Assembly (NCBI GenBank): GCA_918797485.1
Contig: CAKKNE010000003.1
Span: 4,402,001-4,466,000 of the forward strand
DNA: 64,000 nt
Direction of reading: 5' to 3'
Source: Pelagomonas calceolata
Taxonomy: Eukaryota > Sar > Pelagophyceae > Pelagomonadales > Pelagomonadaceae
The notes under the pieces were generated by a model. It was not told the DNA's origin. It worked only from the letters and a program-made list of their open reading frames with translations, and did no database searches. The position numbers were made by a program, and so were the translations under genes. Positions 1 through 8,431 of this stretch are shown in pieces. Each line of letters starts with the position of its first letter. The first letter of the stretch is position 1.

Positions 1-515
1 ACCTCGCGGCGAAAAAAGGCGCGCGCTTCGTCGGGACGCCGCGGCGGCGCCAGCTCGGCGAACTTCGAGTAGATGAAGAGCGCCACGAACAGCCCGCAAA
101 CGCCGCCGCCGTACCAGGGCGCCGGCGCGCAGCACGTGAAGTAGAAGCCGTTGCGGTACAGCTCCGTGAGCAGCACGGGCGCGCACGCGCAGAACCCCAT
201 CGCGGAGAAGAGCGCGAGCCCGAAATTCCAGCACTGCGCGAAGGCGCGGAGCTCGACCCGCCGCCGCACGCGCCGCAGGAGCGGGATCATCAGCGCGTAG
301 GCGGCGACGGCGCCGAGCGGCAGGTGCCAGGCCCGCGCGCTGGCGCGGCTCCAGGCGAAGCCGTTGAAGAAGCGCACGCGCTCCAGCGAGTAGAAGTGCA
401 GCTCGTAGCCCCGCCACGGCGCCGTCCACGCGTCATACTCGGCGGGCAGCTCCGGCACGTGCGCCAGGTCGGCCGCGACCTCGCCCGCGGTCGGGAGCCA
501 CTCGCGCAGGGTCAT
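1..515 (-). CDS. ELO-family very-long-chain fatty-acid elongase, partial
   Basis: Open minus-strand frame from an ATG at 515 running off the left edge, about 171 residues. It shows an amphipathic N-terminus, a hydrophobic segment near residues 65-80, then CWNFGLALFSAMG, a loop with paired Cys, and LFVALFIYSKFAEL, matching the conserved first half of ELO condensing enzymes (the FxxSKxxEL part of the family's SK..EL.DT motif). These ER membrane proteins condense malonyl-CoA with long acyl-CoA in PUFA and very-long-chain synthesis. The HxxHH box would lie beyond the window. After SKFAEL the reading becomes Pro/Arg-rich instead of continuing with DT, so an intron may start at about position 35. 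Family call from sequence; substrate unknown. Confidence 0.72.
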   Translation of the reverse strand, partial: MTLREWLPTAGEVAADLAHVPELPAEYDAWTAPWRGYELHFYSLERVRFFNGFAWSRASARAWHLPLGAVAAYALMIPLLRRVRRRVELRAFAQCWNFGLALFSAMGFCACAPVLLTELYRNGFYFTCCAPAPWYGGGVCGLFVALFIYSKFAELAPPRRPDEARAFFRRE

Positions 516-795
516 GGGGCGTCGAGTGCTGCACACGTCGTGCTTCCGCCGCGGCGGAGGATGCGTCCTCTTGCTCGCGCCGGTGCAATGCGCAGCGGTC
601 AAACGCGCCCACGCGACCCGCTCGGGCTCGGATGCCTAGTGTCTTACGGGCCGCTAGCCCGCAATTGGAACTCCCCTTCACGTGATGGCGCGGGACCACC
701 CGAGAGGGTAAAAGCGGGGCAGGGCTTGACCGGTTCGGCGCGCGCTCCCGGCGCGGTGCCCGACGGTGTCCGCGATTCGTTCACCCTGTCGGTTG

Positions 796-819
796 CCCCG
801 TACCGTTACTGGTACGGGG
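796..819. repeat. GTACC hairpin upstream of elongase gene
   Basis: Perfect 9-bp stem (CCCCGTACC / GGTACGGGG) around a 6-base loop, about 280 bp upstream of the elongase ATG. It is the simplest member of the GGTACC palindromes found upstream of several genes here. Confidence 0.6.
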
Positions 820-912
820 CACACAGGCCCTAGTGAGTTTTGCGCCACTAGCATTTTAGCTGTTTTACGCCGCTCGTCAGAATCCTGTTCTTCGCCGCTT
901 GCCCTTTCCGCC

Positions 913-1106
913 TGCAATGGAAATACACGTCTAGTAGGATCCCAAGGTTCAACTGAGACGTATCCAAGCACAACCCGTACTTGTATTACCCGCCTAGGCT
1001 ACTTCCCATCCTAGGGTACTCCGATATCCCCTTAGTAGGGGGAAGTCGCCTCTCACTCCTAACTATTATCATCCTGAGTCACCTTTAATTGACGGACGTA
1101 ATTCCC
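913..1106. repeat. 194-bp direct repeat, copy 1
   Basis: Identical by eye to 1302-1495; the start-to-start offset is 389 bp and the copies are separated by 195 bp of unique sequence. No open frame, rRNA or tRNA feature is recognised. Lack of divergence suggests a recent duplication or gene conversion. The rest of 541-1790 is moderate-GC spacer in which I see nothing else. Confidence 0.9.
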
Positions 1107-1301
1107 AGGCTAACATTCACACTTCTTCGCTATCCCCCACTCGGATTCTTGGAGACAACTTAGGGGCAATTCAAACTGCTGCTAACCCTGTTTCCAGCGG
1201 GCGTTCCAAGCATATTGACATAAGGTATTTGAAGATGCGCGAATATCATGCCGCGATTTCATGATTATCGCAATCTGATCACGATCACGACAATGGGGGA
1301 G

Positions 1302-1495
1302 TGCAATGGAAATACACGTCTAGTAGGATCCCAAGGTTCAACTGAGACGTATCCAAGCACAACCCGTACTTGTATTACCCGCCTAGGCTACTTCCCATCC
1401 TAGGGTACTCCGATATCCCCTTAGTAGGGGGAAGTCGCCTCTCACTCCTAACTATTATCATCCTGAGTCACCTTTAATTGACGGACGTAATTCCC
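1302..1495. repeat. 194-bp direct repeat, copy 2
   Basis: Second identical copy of 913-1106, ending in TTAATTGACGGACGTAATTC before unique sequence resumes. Confidence 0.9.
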
Positions 1496-1794
1496 CGTCA
1501 CAAACCCCATCAAACATGGGAGAAACTATTTCGTTAGACGACTACACTACGCTGCCGGGGAAGTCCGGAGCTACACACTCTATTTCCCTATGCATCGCAC
1601 CGCCCCCGTAAAACGTTTCTCTCGCTCCCCGCGTTCCGATGAGCACCCGGCCTACGTCAACACAGTAAAAATCAAAGGGGAAGTCGGCGCACAACTGAGC
1701 GGGCGCGTCCTCATGTCAACCCGTCGCCCCAACCCCCCGAGCGTGTACGTTCTTTCGAAATTGTTTGTATGCGCCCTTGTTGTTGTTGTGATGC

Positions 1795-3579
1795 CTAGAA
1801 CCTCAAGATCATAGCTCTTGTTGAGATGAGTAAATCTGCTAGTATCTTACCCACTTGATGAGTTCGATTCGCGGCATGCCGCAGTGCCACGCACTCGCTC
1901 GTTGCATTCGTCTCGCTCACGTCGAGCTCCAGAAAGCATCGGTATGGCAGCCTCGAGCCGATGATCTGCTCGACGTCGCCAAAATTCTCGATGGTTTCGG
2001 CCAGCGGGCGCGTGATGCGTTTGACGAGCGTCGATTTGACGCGCGAGCTCGGGTCGGCTCCCAGGAAATCGATCATGCTTGCGAACCCCCCAGTCATCAG
2101 GTCCTCGTATACGAATTCTCGCCAGCGCAGCTTGCTGTGGTTCAGCAACGCTCGCATTTGGGTGTCCGCGTCGACCATCTCTCTCATTTGCTTCAGTAAC
2201 GTCGGCGTCTCTATCGTCACTTCGACTCCGTGGGCCGCGCACGCCCTGTGGTCGCGGCAGTGATAGGCCTTCCCGATGTCGCCCGTCGCCTTCTGAATCT
2301 CACGTGTGCTCGTGTGCGACACCAGGTGCGACAGCTTGTTCCAGCGGGTGACGAGGATCGCGCCGACGCGCTCTGCGTGCCGCTCGAGCCAGCGCATCAC
2401 CTCAGACTCGACAAACGGCTTGTACGGGATACGAAGGCCGCACGCGCGGTAGCGCGTCTCGTTGCACTCCTCGGCGCTGGCGAAGAATCGCTCGATGTGT
2501 GGCACGCGGTGCTCCGCTGGCTTGAATGTCACAAACTCGCCGGCGATGTGGAGCTGAGCGTGCGAGTTGAGAGTCTCCGTGATCCACGTGCCGCCCGCGC
2601 GCTGGTTGATGATGAGAACGTACCGCCGGGGGATAAAAGATAATACACCAGCTCGCGGTGCGAGTAGTACTCTGGCGATGGGGTCGTGGAGGTCATAAAA
2701 AGCCACCCTCAAATTCCGACCCATTCGCGCGGGGGGGCGCGGCTTCTTCTTCGCGCAGGGGTTTGGCGGCTCGGGGAGCCCCCAGGCGCGGTAGCAGCTC
2801 CGCAGGCCCGCGGCCGGGTAGCCGGCGCGCCTTTCCAGGTCGCGGTCGACGCCGCGGCAGTAGAACTCGCGCGCGGGCCCACCGAGGCGCGCGTCGAGGT
2901 CGCACTCGCTCCGCGCGATGAGCGCGCCCGGGCGCACGGGCGCGAGGCGCTGCGCGCGCAGCGCGAGACCGGGCCCGACCTTGCGGCGGTCCACGCCCCT
3001 GGCGTCCTCGCGGAGCGGCAGGCAGAGCTCCGCGGCGAGCCGCCGGAGCGTCCCCGCCTGGTCGTACTGGACGTCCTCGTAGCGGAAGAAGGCCGTCCGC
3101 GGGCGGCCCGCGAGGCCCGCGAAGGCCTTGAGTTTGGCCGCCCGTAGAGCCAGCACGTCCGAGGCCGTCTCGACGCGCGTGGCCGCGGGGTCCACGGGCC
3201 ACTTGTTGTGGTTCGGCGAGCTGTAGGAGATCCAGGGCCCGTGCATGAGCCACGCGCCGATGCCCTGGCCGCGCGGCCGCGGGCTGTGGTGCGGCTTCCT
3301 GTGCATGGACGCGAGCCACGCGGAGACCTCGCGGAGGGAGACGGCGACCGCGACGTCGGCGTCCGGCTCCGGCGCGCGCGGTTCGGACGCGTTCGCGAGC
3401 CAGAAATGCTTCCAGCCCCACTGGAACCGGACGTCCACGCGGAAATTCTGCTCGACGAGGTGCTGCAGCAGGTTCGTGCCGCTGTGGCGCTCGCCGTAGA
3501 GCGTGAAGCGCGTCGCGTTGCGCGTGCACGGCGCGGTGGCGGCTGCGGCGGCGAGGAGGAGCAGCCAGCGCATCCTCAT
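1795..3579 (-). CDS. Tandem (double) sulfotransferase-like secretory protein
   Basis: 594 residues, no intron needed. The N-terminus MRMRWLLLLAAAAATAPC looks like a signal peptide or anchor. Domain 1 (about 20-280) has LYGERHSGTNLL, which corresponds to the PAPS 5'-phosphosulfate loop, a WGWKHFW stretch and FFRYEDVQYD. Domain 2 (about 305-590) has a second loop in IINQRAGGTWITETLNSH, then ILVTRWNKLSHLVS and WREFVYEDL, the usual 3'-phosphate and C-terminal YEDL signatures. Both halves therefore look like P-loop sulfotransferases, probably Golgi lumenal and acting on glycans. Domain 2 DNA is visibly less GC-rich, and an internal Met (MGRNLR, about residue 285) opens it, so a fusion of two once-separate genes is possible. 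Acceptor substrate unknown. Confidence 0.7.
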   Translation of the reverse strand: MRMRWLLLLAAAAATAPCTRNATRFTLYGERHSGTNLLQHLVEQNFRVDVRFQWGWKHFWLANASEPRAPEPDADVAVAVSLREVSAWLASMHRKPHHSPRPRGQGIGAWLMHGPWISYSSPNHNKWPVDPAATRVETASDVLALRAAKLKAFAGLAGRPRTAFFRYEDVQYDQAGTLRRLAAELCLPLREDARGVDRRKVGPGLALRAQRLAPVRPGALIARSECDLDARLGGPAREFYCRGVDRDLERRAGYPAAGLRSCYRAWGLPEPPNPCAKKKPRPPARMGRNLRVAFYDLHDPIARVLLAPRAGVLSFIPRRYVLIINQRAGGTWITETLNSHAQLHIAGEFVTFKPAEHRVPHIERFFASAEECNETRYRACGLRIPYKPFVESEVMRWLERHAERVGAILVTRWNKLSHLVSHTSTREIQKATGDIGKAYHCRDHRACAAHGVEVTIETPTLLKQMREMVDADTQMRALLNHSKLRWREFVYEDLMTGGFASMIDFLGADPSSRVKSTLVKRITRPLAETIENFGDVEQIIGSRLPYRCFLELDVSETNATSECVALRHAANRTHQVGKILADLLISTRAMILRF

Positions 3580-4545
3580 TTTCTAGGGCATCATCGTCGC
3601 ATGCGGCGCACACGAGGGCAGCCTGCCCGGGCAGTGCCACAACTATATGGTTTTTGGAACGGCGGCTGCGGTAGGCTTAATGGTCTTCACTAACTTCTCT
3701 TGCGTTAGAGGTCTCGTGCCGTTGGCCGGGTATCTAGCTTGACCGCACACATTGCGCTTCTTTTTCTTGCTCTAGAGTCTTGTGGTAAAATAGCTATAGT
3801 CAATTCGGCCTAGAGGGGTGACGGGGGAGCTATCCCCCGCGAGCGTGTACGTAAGCTTGCTGCCGGTCGTAGAAGCGTGCGTCGTCGTCGCCGTGCCCGG
3901 GCGCGTTGGTGAAGTTTTTTTTTGGACTAATTGCTGCTCTAAATCGGGTTTCGTGGCGACACTCATCCGGACGGAGTTTCGTAGTCATATGCTGACCGAG
4001 GAGGCGCTCGTTGCCAACTGTCATGCTAAAAATACTAGGCAGTAGGAGCACGGTGCCCAGTGCTTAAAGCTTTGCACTGATTCCCTAGTCACGGTGAGGT
4101 GAAAACTACCCTCCTCACGGCGGCCCGCGGCTAGGCAGCCTGGCTCTAAGCAAAGCAATAATTAAACTCCCACTTATAAACTAACTAACCCCGCAGGTGC
4201 TTCTCAAGAGACGGCCGCGCCGCACGAAACAAGGCCTCACCAAGGTCCGAGGCCATTGCCTCCGGGAAAGAAATACAAGAGCGGCATAAATTGCCAATGC
4301 CCGGGGCACTCCCGCGCAAGGTCCCATCATGTCCTGTGCAATTAGACCCGAGGCGACACTGCTCGCGCATTTTCCAGCCCGGTTCCATGTTCTTGTAAAA
4401 AAAATTATGATTGTGTTCTGTGTGCAAAAATATTAATGGCATACTCGATTTGCTCTACACTGAGCAAGGACGCATTAGCTGCCCGAATTTATTTTTCCCA
4501 TATTGGCAGTCAGATGTTTTCATGACAAATGGTGATGCATTGTAG
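3580..4545. other. Repeat-bearing spacer with inverted-repeat arm A
   Basis: No gene recognised. 3789-3914 is an inverted copy of 6907-7050: AATAGCTATAGTCAATTCGG at its left and the antisense of a coding-like fragment to its right. About 4123-4155 matches 25120-25165 in inverted orientation (shared TAAGCAAAGCAA core). A minus-strand frame at 4185-4442 (85 codons) has no recognisable domain and atypical composition, so I do not call it. Confidence 0.5.
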
Positions 4546-5679
4546 GCACCCGGCGACGACGCAAGCGCGGACGGCTTGCCCGAGGCCGGCGCTGCGGCGG
4601 ACGTCGCTCTCCCAAGATGGGACGCCGACGCGGGCGAGTGGATTCACCCGTCACTGGTGAAGGCGCCGTGTCGCAAGCCAGCGGGTTCGCGGTCACGACC
4701 GAGAACCTCCAGCAAACAGGCCGGGCCAAAGCTTCCGTTACTATCCGATCTCAAGGCAAGGTGTAAGGCGCAAGGTCTCAAATAAAGCGGCTCGCGGCTG
4801 GACTTGCTCGCGCGGTTCACAAACCCATCGGAACAGGACTATGTACACAGCACACGTAGCGCCTGGTAGCGCGAGGAGGACGCCGCCCTCGTCAAGCTGG
4901 TCGAGCAGCACGGCACGAAGCGCTGGGCGTTAATTAGTCGAGAACTGAACACGCAGATTTCAGGGATACGAACGTGCAAACAATGTAGGAAAAGGTGGGT
5001 ATAGAAACTGGACCCTACGATAAAGAGCGACCCCTGGTCGCCGCAGGAGGAGCGCACGATTCGTGATGCGCAGCGGCAGCTGGGCAACAAGTGGGCGGAG
5101 ATCGCCAAATTACTACCGGGTCGAACGGACCTCGCCGTCAAGAACTACTGGTACGCGTCCGTCCGTAAAAATCAACGGCGGTTGAAGAAGAAGGAGAAGA
5201 AGAAGAAGAAGAAGAAGAAGAAGAAGAAGGACTGCCAGGACGGCCGGCCGCCGCCGGGAGCCTTGGTCCTTGGCGTGGGCGTGGGCGCACCACGGCCGCC
5301 GCCGTCGTGCCCCCCGCTGCCCGCGGACACGCCGCAGGGCCTCGCGGCGTGCTTCGCCGCCTTCTACCCGGGCAGCCCCGCCAAGGCCAAGTTCCAGCAG
5401 TTCGTGCTCAACAACACGCTCTGCCCGCGCCACGTGCTCAACATGCCCGTGGAGAAGTGCGAGTCCATGCTCCAGCAGCATGGCTTCGAGGGCGTCGTCG
5501 TCTTCACGTTCCAGAGCCGCCTGCGCGAGGCTTTTGCGCCACCGCCCACGGCCTACGTGCCGTCGCCCGCGCCCGTCGAGGAGCAGTTGCCTGCGCCCTA
5601 CGTGCCGCCCATCGTCGCCGCCGCGGCGCCGCCACCAAGTGCCGCACCCGGCCCGGCCGCAGCGCTGGGCCAACACTGA
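4546..5679 (+). pseudogene. SAP-domain plus R2R3-Myb gene with three in-frame stops
   Basis: One continuous reading frame from 4546 to the TGA at 5677 encodes a SAP-like motif (LSDLKARCKAQGLK..SGSR followed by DLLARF), then Myb repeat 1 (REEDAALVKLVEQHGTKRWA, KQCRKRW) and Myb repeat 2 ([34 protein letters not shown]), a lysine run and a Pro/Ala-rich tail with no known domain. It is interrupted in register by TAA at 4783-4785 (inside SAP), TAG at 4867-4869 (second position of WxREED) and TAG near 4999 (where Myb proteins read RWxNxLDP). Repeat 1 also has one extra residue before KQC. Neighbouring genes use TAG and TAA as real stops, so a decayed transcription-factor gene is likelier than recoding. 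No start codon is evident; the 3' part alone (from about 5182) is an uninterrupted frame. Confidence 0.65.
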
Positions 5680-6079
5680 ATAAATACGTTGCGTTCATAA
5701 CGCCTCCTCGCCCTGCCAGCCTGAGAACGCATTGCCCACAGCGGCTCCCCCCCAACCCCTCGCAATACCCGCGCGGAAGCTGCCGGCGCGCTCGCGAGCG
5801 CTACGACGGGCCCTCCCACCGCGTGGCGCGCGCCCCGACGGCTGGCGGGACGGCTGGCACTACGCATCATGCCTGCAGTTTTGGAGCCGCGGCTCAGAGC
5901 CTGCCTGCTCTGTGTTCGTGTCCCCAGGGGAGGAACAAAAATCATTATATCGCGTCTGTCATTCAGACACGCTGGACTTCACACGCAGCTCGCTCTCCGG
6001 AACGGCTCGCCTTGTTTGATTGTGAACATCATCCGCAGCGCACACATCTGCGCATCACACGAAGCGACTAGCGTCGGGA
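5680..6079. promoter_or_regulatory. Spacer holding the ATG8 promoter
   Basis: 400 bp, without a recognisable gene. It begins with AATAAATA just after the Myb relic stop, a plausible 3'-end signal, and leads to the ATG8 start codon. No specific element is identified. Confidence 0.3.
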
Positions 6080-6616
6080 ATGAGCTTCAAAGCCGATCAC
6101 CCGCTGGTGCGCCGCGCGGCGTTTCGAAGAACTTTTTTTGGGACTGCGCGTCGCTCCGGGAAGGCGACGCCGACGGGCGCCGCGGCCGCGAAACGACCGC
6201 GGCGCCCCCGGCGCGCGTCACCGAAAGCCTGCGGACGCGCGCGCGATGCGCGAGAGAGGCCGCGCCCGCGCCCGCGCCACCGCGCCGCCGCCGCGCAGGA
6301 CCGCCGCCGCTCCGAGAGCGACCGCATCCGCGCCAAGTACCCCGACCGCGTGCCCGTCATCTGCGAGCGGGCCGACCGGAGCGACGTGCCCGACATCGAC
6401 AAGAAGAAGTACCTCGTGCCCGCGGACCTAACGGTGGGCCAGTTCATCTACGTCATCCGTAAACGCATCAAGCTGCCGCCCGAGAAGGCCATCTTCATCT
6501 TCGTCGACAACGTCATCCCGCCGACGGCGTCGCTCATGTCGGCCGTCTACGAGGTCCAGAAGGACGAGGACGGCTTCCTCTACGTGACGTACTCGGGCGA
6601 GAACACGTTCGGCTAG
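6080..6616 (+). CDS. ATG8: ATG8/LC3/GABARAP autophagy ubiquitin-like protein
   Basis: Exons 6080-6106 and 6299-6616 around a 192-bp GT-AG intron; the spliced product is 114 residues. The join gives [20 protein letters not shown], matching the family N-terminus residue for residue in length. The rest is near-canonical: [78 protein letters not shown]8 is conjugated to phosphatidylethanolamine on autophagosome membranes through its terminal Gly. Here the stop codon follows that Gly directly, so no ATG4 trimming would be needed before activation by ATG7/ATG3. The intron is a multiple of three with no in-frame stop, so retention would add 64 Arg/Ala-rich residues rather than truncate. High confidence in identity and splice. 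Confidence 0.96.
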   Translation: MSFKADHPLVRRAAFRRTFFGTARRSGKATPTGAAAAKRPRRPRRASPKACGRARDARERPRPRPRHRAAAAQDRRRSESDRIRAKYPDRVPVICERADRSDVPDIDKKKYLVPADLTVGQFIYVIRKRIKLPPEKAIFIFVDNVIPPTASLMSAVYEVQKDEDGFLYVTYSGENTFG

Positions 6617-7230
6617 CCGCCGCCCTGTGCTCCTCGCTCGTCCCGCTAAGTGTTCTCTCTCTCTTTCTCCCTTTAGAGGCTGCAAATTACCCGGCGACCT
6701 GTCGAGTATAGACAACGACTCCTCCGCTCCGAGAAATCCAGGGTAAACCCGAATTTACGTCGCAAAGGTACCTAGACGCTTCAGCGGCTCGGGAGGCGTG
6801 GTCTAAACGCGACAGACCCGAATTTACGTCGCAAAGGTACCTAGACGGCGCGCGAGTACGCCCGGATCAAGATCGACGGCCTCCGGCTCGTCGGCGGGAA
6901 CCCGGACTTCACCAACGCGCCCGGGCACGGCGACGACGACGCACGCTTCTACGACCGGCAGCAAGCTTACGTACACGCTCGCGTGGGATAGCTCCCCCGT
7001 CACCCTTCCTTGGGCGCGCCCCACCGAAACCCGAATTGACTATAGCTATTCCCACCTAGACGTTTCAGCGGCTCGGGAGGCGTGGTCTAAACGCGACAGC
7101 CCGGCGACCCGGAATTCTCCGGAGGTGAATTACCCGGCCCGGGTGAATAACGGGTGAGTGGGGTAATTCACCCGGGGAGCTTATAGAGGGGTCGCGTCGG
7201 CGGCGTTATACGATGGGCGCGGGCCTGGGC
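6617..7230. repeat. Repeat cluster with coding-like fragment and inverted arm B
   Basis: Contains ACCCGAATTTACGTCGCAAA-type repeats at 6747-6779 and 6816-6847, and a GCTCGGGAGGCGTGGTCTAA-type repeat at 6772-6816 and 7055-7099. 6848-6991 reads as an open fragment (ending FYDRQQAYVHARVG, then a stop), and 6907-7050 is the inverse of 3789-3914. The two arms bracket the Myb relic and ATG8. The fragment's parent gene is not recognised. The short motif CCGAATTGACTATAGCTATT (7031-7050) recurs at 49839-49868 with a small insertion. Confidence 0.65.
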
Positions 7231-7617
7231 CAGTGTAGAAATCAAATTATTATATGAATAGGCCTGGGATATTTCTGCTTCGTCAGATTGAAGTTCAACG
7301 TAAAGTTCAACTAGAGGGAGGGGGGGTAAATTTAGCAAAACCCGTCACCTAGGTGTTCTATTTGTCCAAAGGCCGGGCCTAAAAGGGTAAAACTCAAGTA
7401 AAATATGGTTCCAGCAGACACCGAGCTTTATCTTTGGTGGCCTGGAAGGCTCAGGAGGCGGATATGGAGCATCGCGCGTTACCCTAGTTACGTGCCGGAG
7501 GGGGGGGTAACGCGCGCGCGCAGAATTTTTAGGAGGTGTCTGCCGGCCGAAACAATAATTAATTAATAATTAATATTTGTATGGGCCGGCCTATCCCTAT
7601 GTTTGATTTCTACACTG
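7231..7617. mobile_element. Non-autonomous DNA transposon (MITE), hAT-like
   Basis: 387 bp. Terminal inverted repeats CAGTGTAGAAATCAAA / TTTGATTTCTACACTG are perfect over 16 bp and partly continue (GGATAGGCC-like). It is flanked by identical 8-bp direct repeats GCCTGGGC at 7223-7230 and 7618-7625, the target-site length of the hAT superfamily. The interior is AT-richer than the surroundings and has no transposase frame. Its termini differ at only two of 16 positions from those of the introner elements in the gene at 57408-59584, suggesting one transposon family. Perfect TIRs and target duplication imply recent insertion. Confidence 0.85.
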
Positions 7618-7887
7618 GCCTGGGCCGCGCCGGGCCACATGACTTGGTACTTGCCTTGGCGCACCTGTACGTATCCAAAAGCTCAACGGGCTGCTTGCGC
7701 CCATCCGCTCGCCCGGAGTGGTCTTTCGCTAAACTCACTAAACGGGTTTAGTCGAAAACCCGTCGGGTTATTGAGCGGGTTATTAACCCCGGATCCCCTC
7801 CGAGGGGTAATTATAGGTTAATAACGGGTAATTAACAGGTTAATGGCAACTAGCCACTTCGTGGGTCGTCCACGTGGGTCCTACGTG
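7618..7887. other. Spacer between two MITEs
   Basis: 270 bp of moderate GC with internal runs of GGTTAATAACGGGT-like sequence. No gene or known element is seen beyond the flanking target duplications at its two ends. Confidence 0.3.
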
Positions 7888-8389
7888 ACGGGGGCGGACA
7901 CAACCCCCAAATTTGCCGTATCTCTATAACTAGACGTCTTGGCCGGTGGCAAATTGAGCCAGAGGGGCCTATATACCCCTCTGGGACGTGACCGAAACGG
8001 GTAAGCGAAACGATTAGGTTTGGAAATTTTAGTGGCCTGCGAAGGTCTCGCGAGTGGCGTTTCGTGCCGCATCAGGCGACCTATCTGGCAGCCCATCGGG
8101 TACCCGGCCGCGCCTACGTATCCGCCCCACGCCATAGGTACCCAAGCCCCCCTGGGAGACCAAATTACCAGCATAGAAGCGAGTTTTGATTTTTCAGTCC
8201 GGTCCCCGAAATACCCGCACGTTAGGCCCCAGATGGGCAACTTCGCGACCGCGTCTCGCCGCGAAAGTGACCCCTTCCCCCCAGCCCGGTCAGGGGGCGT
8301 ACAAAGGGACTCTTTGGGACCCCGCAACCAAAATCGCCCCCGGCTAAGTGGCTAGGAACTCGAGTCTCAAATTTGGGGTCCGCCCCCGT
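7888..8389. mobile_element. Second non-autonomous DNA transposon, 8-bp target duplication
   Basis: 502 bp bounded by inverted repeats ACGGGGGCGGAC(ACAA)CCCC followed by CAAATTTG at the left and the reverse complement at 8368-8389, with identical flanking repeats CCTACGTG at 7880-7887 and 8390-8397. The 8-bp duplication fits hAT-type transposition, but the ends are unlike the 7231 element, so it is a different family. No convincing transposase; a minus-strand frame inside it lacks any domain. It lies about 40 bp downstream of the glycosyltransferase stop and may supply its 3' region. Confidence 0.75.
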
Positions 8390-8431
8390 CCTACGTGGGG
8401 GGTATGCTCGTCCAGGACCTCGGTACACAAC

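Noticed and set aside
3772-4051. Small frames ending in a FYDRQQAYVHAR-like peptide
   Set aside because: Duplicated fragment of an unknown gene in two inverted copies, without start or full domain; treated as repeat rather than a gene.
7881-8327. 148-codon minus-strand frame inside the second MITE
   Set aside because: No transposase or other domain; it is an open frame by chance within the element.
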